NCBI GenBank assembly: GCA_945874355.1
Contig: CAMCGB010000002.1
Span: 62,001 to 126,000, forward strand
Reading direction: 5' to 3'
Source: an uncultured Bacteroides sp.
GTDB taxonomy: Bacteria; Bacteroidota; Bacteroidia; Bacteroidales; UBA932
DNA: 64,000 nucleotides
Shown here one piece after another: positions 59,754-64,000 of the stretch. Positions within the stretch are counted from its first letter, which is position 1; each line of letters starts with the position of its first letter. The translations under genes and the position numbers were made by a program. Below the pieces are notes generated by a model that ran no database searches, was not told the origin of the DNA, and saw only the letters and a program-made list of their open reading frames with translations.

Positions 59754-61494
59754 GTTACTCCCGAAGCTGTCGGAGCATAACCTCCTGCTGCTTTTGAGTT
59801 TTATAGTCGGCGTACTCTCTGGGTGCGCCGCCGTTATTCTTGACAAATCCATCCACCTCATCAGCTACCTGCTGAACGGCAACATCTGGTCCAACCTGGA
59901 CTACGAGTGGCTGTTCCTGGTCCTTCCGGGCGTAGGTATGCTGATATCCCTGCTGCTGCTCCGCTATGTGGTCAAGGACAACATAGGCCACGGAGTGACC
60001 AAGGTCCTGCTTGCCGTCAGCCGCAACGAATCCAAGATCAAGCCCCACAATATGTGGTCGTCTGTGCTGACTTCGTCCTTCACCATAGGCTTCGGCGGTT
60101 CGGTGGGAGCGGAGGCCCCCATAGTCTATACCGGTGCCGCCATAGGCTCCAACATCGGGCGGCTCTGCTCTCTGTCTTTCCGCAACATCACCATCCTTCT
60201 GGGCTGCGGTGCGGCTGGAGCTGTGGCCGGCATATTCAAGGCGCCCCTCGCCGGTGTGCTGTTCACTATGGAGATTCTGCTTTTCAATGTGTCGATGAAG
60301 TCTATGCTGCCGCTCCTGCTCTCGACCATCTCCGCCACCGTAATCTCCTATATTTTCTGCGGCCAGACTCCCGTCTTCGCCTGCGCTCTGACTCCCTTCA
60401 GTATGCCCAATATGCCCTTCTACATCATCCTGGGCGTTGCTGCAGGGCTGTTTTCGCTCTATTTCACCAACGGCACCCTCTGGCTTGAAGACCATATCGG
60501 ACGCATCTCCAACCCCTATACCCGCTGGGCTATATGCGCCCTCGGACTAGGCCTTCTGATCTTCCTTTTCCCTCCTCTCTACGGACAGGGCTATGACTCC
60601 CTGCACAGCCTTCTGAACGGACAGGAGCTGGTGCTCGAGCGCAAGACAGTCCTCTCCTTTATGATGAGTTCCAAATGGGGCGTGCCCCTGTTCTTCCTGC
60701 TGATTCTCTTTTTCAAGATAGTCGCGATGACCCTCACCAATGCCGGCGGGGGAGTCGGAGGAACTTTCGGACCTACGCTTTTCTCGGGAGCCATACTCGG
60801 CTTCATAGTGGCGCGCTGCGTGAACCTTGCCGGAGCTCACGTGCCCGAGCAGAACTTCGTGCTCGTGGGTATGGCCGCCCTTATGGCAGGAGTGATGCAG
60901 GCCCCTATGACCGCAATCTTCCTTATTGCCGAGATTTCAGGAGGTTACGCCTTGCTGATACCCCTGATTCTGACTTCGACCGTCTCTTTCGGTACAGTCC
61001 GCATCTTCGAAAAATACTCCATCTACACCAAGCGCATAGCCCAGAGCGGCGACCTCCTGACCCACGACAGCGACCAGGCCGTGCTCACCCTGATGCACAC
61101 CAACGACCTCATCAGGGACAAGTATCCCAAGGTCCAGATAGACGCTACTCTTAAGGAAATCATTGATGTAGTGGCAGATACGGAGGCCGCGGTGCTCGCT
61201 GTCATAGATTCCAGGGGCCGCTTCCAGGGTATGGTGGACATAGCTGCCGCACGGAAGTACTTCTTCAATCCGGAGAAGTATGAGAGTGTCCACGTCTATA
61301 ACATTATGGAAACTCCGCCGGACTATATCCGCTACGGAGAAAAAATGGAGTCGGTGATGAAAAAGTTCGATGATACAGGTGCCTGGCGCCTGCCCGTCAT
61401 AGACGAGGACCGCAAGTATCTGGGATTCATCTCCAAATCCCGCCTGCTTATGGCCTACAGGGCTGAACTTAAGGAAATCAGCCTGGGAGACTAG
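59740..61494 (+). CDS. ClC-type chloride channel or Cl-/H+ exchanger with CBS pair
   Basis: 584 residues with about ten membrane helices. The selectivity motif reads FGGSVGAEAPIVYTGAAIGS (Glu in GAEAP as the gating residue), and TNAGGGVGGTFGPTLFSGAI is the second conserved loop. Two CBS domains (about residues 440-584) form a cytoplasmic regulatory tail, which can bind adenine nucleotides. The first codons overlap the small acidic protein gene. The stop region overlaps tex by 4 bases in convergent orientation. Confidence 0.93.
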   Translation: MRVNKLLPKLSEHNLLLLLSFIVGVLSGCAAVILDKSIHLISYLLNGNIWSNLDYEWLFLVLPGVGMLISLLLLRYVVKDNIGHGVTKVLLAVSRNESKIKPHNMWSSVLTSSFTIGFGGSVGAEAPIVYTGAAIGSNIGRLCSLSFRNITILLGCGAAGAVAGIFKAPLAGVLFTMEILLFNVSMKSMLPLLLSTISATVISYIFCGQTPVFACALTPFSMPNMPFYIILGVAAGLFSLYFTNGTLWLEDHIGRISNPYTRWAICALGLGLLIFLFPPLYGQGYDSLHSLLNGQELVLERKTVLSFMMSSKWGVPLFFLLILFFKIVAMTLTNAGGGVGGTFGPTLFSGAILGFIVARCVNLAGAHVPEQNFVLVGMAALMAGVMQAPMTAIFLIAEISGGYALLIPLILTSTVSFGTVRIFEKYSIYTKRIAQSGDLLTHDSDQAVLTLMHTNDLIRDKYPKVQIDATLKEIIDVVADTEAAVLAVIDSRGRFQGMVDIAAARKYFFNPEKYESVHVYNIMETPPDYIRYGEKMESVMKKFDDTGAWRLPVIDEDRKYLGFISKSRLLMAYRAELKEISLGD

Positions 61495-63644
61495 CTCGCG
61501 TGCTTCAGCTCCTGGGCCGGGGCGAGGCTTATGCGTCCCCTTTCAAGGTCCACTCCGAGCACCTTCACCATAATACTCTGATGGAGCCTGAGCACTTTCG
61601 AGACTTCAGTGCCCCTTCTTCCGAGAGTGCTTACGTGCAGCAGACCGTTCTCGTGCAGGCCTATGTCCACGAAGGCCCCGAAAGCAGTGATGTTGGTCAC
61701 AATGCCGGGCAGAATCATACCTTCGTGAAGGTCTTCAATCGAGTGCACATTCTCGTCGAAAGCGAATTCTGAAGCCTCTTCGCGGGGGTCGAGTCCCGGT
61801 TTGCGCAGCTCCCGGAGTATGTCGTTGATGGTCGGAAGTCCCTTGCTTTCAGTCACATAGTCCTCGGCAGAGAGTTTGTCGATAAGCTCCTTGTTGCCTA
61901 TCAGCTGTGAGCAGTTCACTCCAAGGTCGGAAGCCATCTTCTCGACTATAGGGTAGCTCTCCGGATGCACGGCCGAGCAGTCCAGCGGATTCGCTCCGCC
62001 CCTTATGCGCAGGAATCCTGCACACTGTTCGTAAGCCTTGGCTCCAAGCCTCGGAACTTTCAGCAGCTCCCTGCGGTCGCCAAAAGCACCCTGGGAGTTG
62101 CGGTATGATACTATCTTTGCGGCGAGCGAAGGCCCTATCCCCGCCACATAAGAAAGCAGATACTGAGAAGCCGTATTGAGGTTCACTCCCACCGAATTCA
62201 CGCAGCTCTCTACCGTGTCGTTCAGCTTGTCGCGGAGCAGCTTCTGGTCTACATCGTGCTGATACTGACCTACTCCCAGATTCTTGGGGTCAATTTTGAC
62301 CAGCTCCGAAAGAGGGTCCATAAGCCTTCGCCCGATGGAAACTGCTCCCCTTACGGTCACATCCTCGTCGGGGAACTCCTCCCTTGCGGCCTCGGATGCG
62401 CTGTAGATCGATGCCCCGTCCTCGCTCACTGTCCATATCTTGCAGCCTTGCGGCAGACGCAGCCTTTTGATGAATTCTGAAGTCTCCCTGCTGGCTGTGC
62501 CGTTGCCGAGGGCTATTGCTTCAATCTTATATTTATCAAGCAGGGCCTGAAGCGTTGTAATAGCTTTAACCTTCTCATTCTGAGGTGGATGAGGAAATAC
62601 TACCTTATGGTCCAGCAGCTCTCCTTGACTTCCGAGGCAGACTATCTTGCAGCCGTTTCTGAAGCCCGGGTCTATGGCCATAGTCCGTTTCTGCCCGACC
62701 GGAGGGCTTAGCAGCAGTTGCCTGAGGTTGTCTCCGAACACCTTGATGCTCTCTATGTCTGCCTTTCTTTTGGCCTCGGCTAAGACTTCGGAGCCGATAG
62801 AACTCTCGAGCAGCCTGTCAAAAGAGTCCAGGCAGCTCAGCCTCAGCTGCTCCTCCAGCTCGCGCGAGGGCCTGGGACGTCTTCCCAGAAACTGGCGGTA
62901 TATCTTGTCGGCGTACTTATCGCTGTCGCAGTCCAGGGAAATGCTCAGTATCCCTTCGCTCTCTCCTCTCAGGACAGCCAGCAGATTGTGCGACGGAATC
63001 TTGTCCAAAGGGAAGGAATAGTCCAGGTAGTTGCGGTATTTCGAGCTCTCGGCCGAGTCTTTTGCCCCTCTGGCGGTGCGGCTTACTATCCTCCTTGTCC
63101 GCATCGAAGCCCTCAGGCTCTCCCTTATGGCGGCGCTCTCGCTCAGTTTTTCTGCCACGATGTCGCGCGCCAGGCTCAAGGCCCGCTCCGCGTCCTCCAC
63201 CTTGTCGGTGACGAACTTTGCGGCCGCCTTCCTCGGATTCTGCTCCCTGAGCTCCCACATCCCCAGCGCCAAAGGCTCCAGTCCCAACTCTTTTGCCACT
63301 GTGGCCCTGGTCCTGCGCTTTGGCCTGTAGGGTAGGTACATATCTTCCAATGTGCTGGATTCCAGGCAGTTCTCTATCGCTTCCTTAAGCGTGTCAGTCA
63401 GAGCCCCGGCTTCGGAGATGGTCTTCAGAATGGTCTGCTTCCTTTTCTCCATCTCGTCGTAGAGCTCGCAGTAATGCTTGAGCTCCGCCACCGAAGCGTC
63501 GTCCAGACCTCCGGTCTTCTCCTTGCGGTAACGGCTGATAAAGGGGATGGTATCTCCGTCAGCGAACATCTCCACGCAGTTCTCCACCTGCCAGGCGTGA
63601 AGCCCCATCAGGGAAGCTATATGCTTGATATATAACTCTTTCAT
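61491..63644 (-). CDS. tex: RNA-binding transcriptional accessory protein Tex
   Basis: 717 residues. The order is an N-terminal helical region (IPFISRYRKEKTGGLDDASV), a YqgF/RNase H-like domain (MAIDPGFRNGCKIVCLGSQG), a helix-hairpin-helix (LLSYVAGIGPSLAAKIVSYR) and a C-terminal S1 domain (PGIVTNITAFGAFVDIGLHE). Tex binds nucleic acid and affects transcription and virulence gene expression in other bacteria. The start shares one base with the stop of the upstream glycosyltransferase gene. Confidence 0.95.
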   Translation of the reverse strand: MKELYIKHIASLMGLHAWQVENCVEMFADGDTIPFISRYRKEKTGGLDDASVAELKHYCELYDEMEKRKQTILKTISEAGALTDTLKEAIENCLESSTLEDMYLPYRPKRRTRATVAKELGLEPLALGMWELREQNPRKAAAKFVTDKVEDAERALSLARDIVAEKLSESAAIRESLRASMRTRRIVSRTARGAKDSAESSKYRNYLDYSFPLDKIPSHNLLAVLRGESEGILSISLDCDSDKYADKIYRQFLGRRPRPSRELEEQLRLSCLDSFDRLLESSIGSEVLAEAKRKADIESIKVFGDNLRQLLLSPPVGQKRTMAIDPGFRNGCKIVCLGSQGELLDHKVVFPHPPQNEKVKAITTLQALLDKYKIEAIALGNGTASRETSEFIKRLRLPQGCKIWTVSEDGASIYSASEAAREEFPDEDVTVRGAVSIGRRLMDPLSELVKIDPKNLGVGQYQHDVDQKLLRDKLNDTVESCVNSVGVNLNTASQYLLSYVAGIGPSLAAKIVSYRNSQGAFGDRRELLKVPRLGAKAYEQCAGFLRIRGGANPLDCSAVHPESYPIVEKMASDLGVNCSQLIGNKELIDKLSAEDYVTESKGLPTINDILRELRKPGLDPREEASEFAFDENVHSIEDLHEGMILPGIVTNITAFGAFVDIGLHENGLLHVSTLGRRGTEVSKVLRLHQSIMVKVLGVDLERGRISLAPAQELKHAS

Positions 63645-64000
63645 TACTTCTCTGCGGGCTTGAATTTACGGAACCTCAGAGCCAGGACACCCCAGAACGC
63701 CTCTCCGAAAATGCTTCCGGACATCTTCGAAACTCCTTCCTGGCGGTTCACAAAGATTACCGGCACTTCTCCAATCTTGAATCCCAGCTTGTAGGCCGTA
63801 TATTTAAGCTCGATCTGGAAGCCGTAGCCCTTCATTCTGACCTTATCCAAGTCTATGGATTCCAGCACTTTGCGCGAGTAGCACACAAAGCCTGCCGTAG
63901 AGTCGAAAATCTTGAATCCGAGCACGGTGCGAACATATATGGAGGCGCAGTACGAAATAAGGATGCGCCCGAGCGGCCAGTTGACCACATTGATGCCGTT
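63644..64000 (-). CDS. Polyprenol-phosphate mannosyltransferase-like glycosyltransferase, 5' end beyond window
   Basis: Only the last 119 or so codons are in the window; the frame stays open to base 64000 (NGINVVNWPLGRILISY). The fragment shows the C-terminal half of the GT2 dolichol-phosphate-mannose synthase type: NWPLGRILISYCASIYVRTV, then DSTAGFVCYSRKVLESIDLD, GYGFQIELKYTAYKLGFKIG, EVPVIFVNRQEGVSKMSGSI. Such enzymes load a sugar onto a polyprenyl phosphate carrier for envelope glycans. The gene is coupled to tex by a one-base overlap. Confidence 0.88.
   Translation of the reverse strand, partial: NGINVVNWPLGRILISYCASIYVRTVLGFKIFDSTAGFVCYSRKVLESIDLDKVRMKGYGFQIELKYTAYKLGFKIGEVPVIFVNRQEGVSKMSGSIFGEAFWGVLALRFRKFKPAEK

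Noticed and set aside
1..64000. Prophage, integrative element or secretion-system cluster
   Set aside because: No integrase, capsid, portal, relaxase, Type VI or toxin-antitoxin gene is visible; composition and gene content look like core chromosome.

Overview
The window reads as chromosome of a gut-type Bacteroidales bacterium (Bacteroidota). The evidence is repeated TAnnTTTG promoter elements, a short 286-residue primary sigma factor, and family signatures typical of the phylum (GSCFA, GIN/DUF2807, NigD-like, TamB, ATP-dependent PEP carboxykinase, GH127). Many predicted lipoproteins carry a Cys right after a short hydrophobic signal. Genus cannot be fixed from the sequence alone. Base composition looks uniform and slightly GC-rich. 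I see no phage, transposase, integrase, plasmid or CRISPR genes.

Layout. 1-2.8 kb (minus): Thr/Ser exporter, DUF3298 lipoprotein, HerA-like ATPase (cut by the left edge). 2.9-5.8 kb (plus): ABC ATPase, permease, GntR regulator, GIN-domain lipoprotein. 5.9-12.8 kb: GSCFA protein, 5'-nucleotidase, Ffh, a CDF metal exporter followed by a Cys-rich lipoprotein, then a glycosyltransferase. 12.8-23.7 kb: a long minus-strand run in the order lemA, DUF2207, GH2, recG, S9 peptidase, Nif3-like, acyl-ACP thioesterase. 23.8-28.5 kb: pckA and a 1006-residue DUF4450-like lipoprotein, divergent from recQ and an MBL hydrolase. 31.2-41.6 kb: mtaB, an RsmI-like methylase and a giant TamB-like protein on minus, divergent from tsaD and a flavoprotein; mnmA follows. 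41.8-46.3 kb: cytidine deaminase, SRP RNA, GH127, flavoprotein, GNAT. 46.4-49 kb: NigD-like lipoprotein, ECF sigma factor, and a membrane protein with a barrel-like C-terminus. 49-53.4 kb: repeat cluster, tRNA-Thr, and the operon dnaN, exonuclease, FAH-like pseudoenzyme, nhaA. 53.5-61.5 kb: HtrA protease, rpoD, argS, YgiQ-type radical SAM protein, a small acidic protein, ClC channel. 61.5-64 kb (minus): tex and a glycosyltransferase cut by the right edge.

How the genes fit together. Most of the window is housekeeping: SRP protein and RNA, replication clamp and helicases, primary sigma factor, and tRNA modification (TsaD makes t6A, MtaB thiomethylates it, MnmA thiolates U34). Scattered glycan enzymes (GH2, GH127, DUF4450-like) lack neighbouring SusC/SusD pairs. 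The least explained parts are the catalytically stripped FAH-fold protein in the dnaN operon, the ECF sigma/barrel-protein pair, the Cys-tailed lipoprotein beside a metal exporter, the strong hairpin directly in front of rpoD, and a family of short intergenic repeats. Genes are tightly packed, with several convergent pairs abutting or overlapping.
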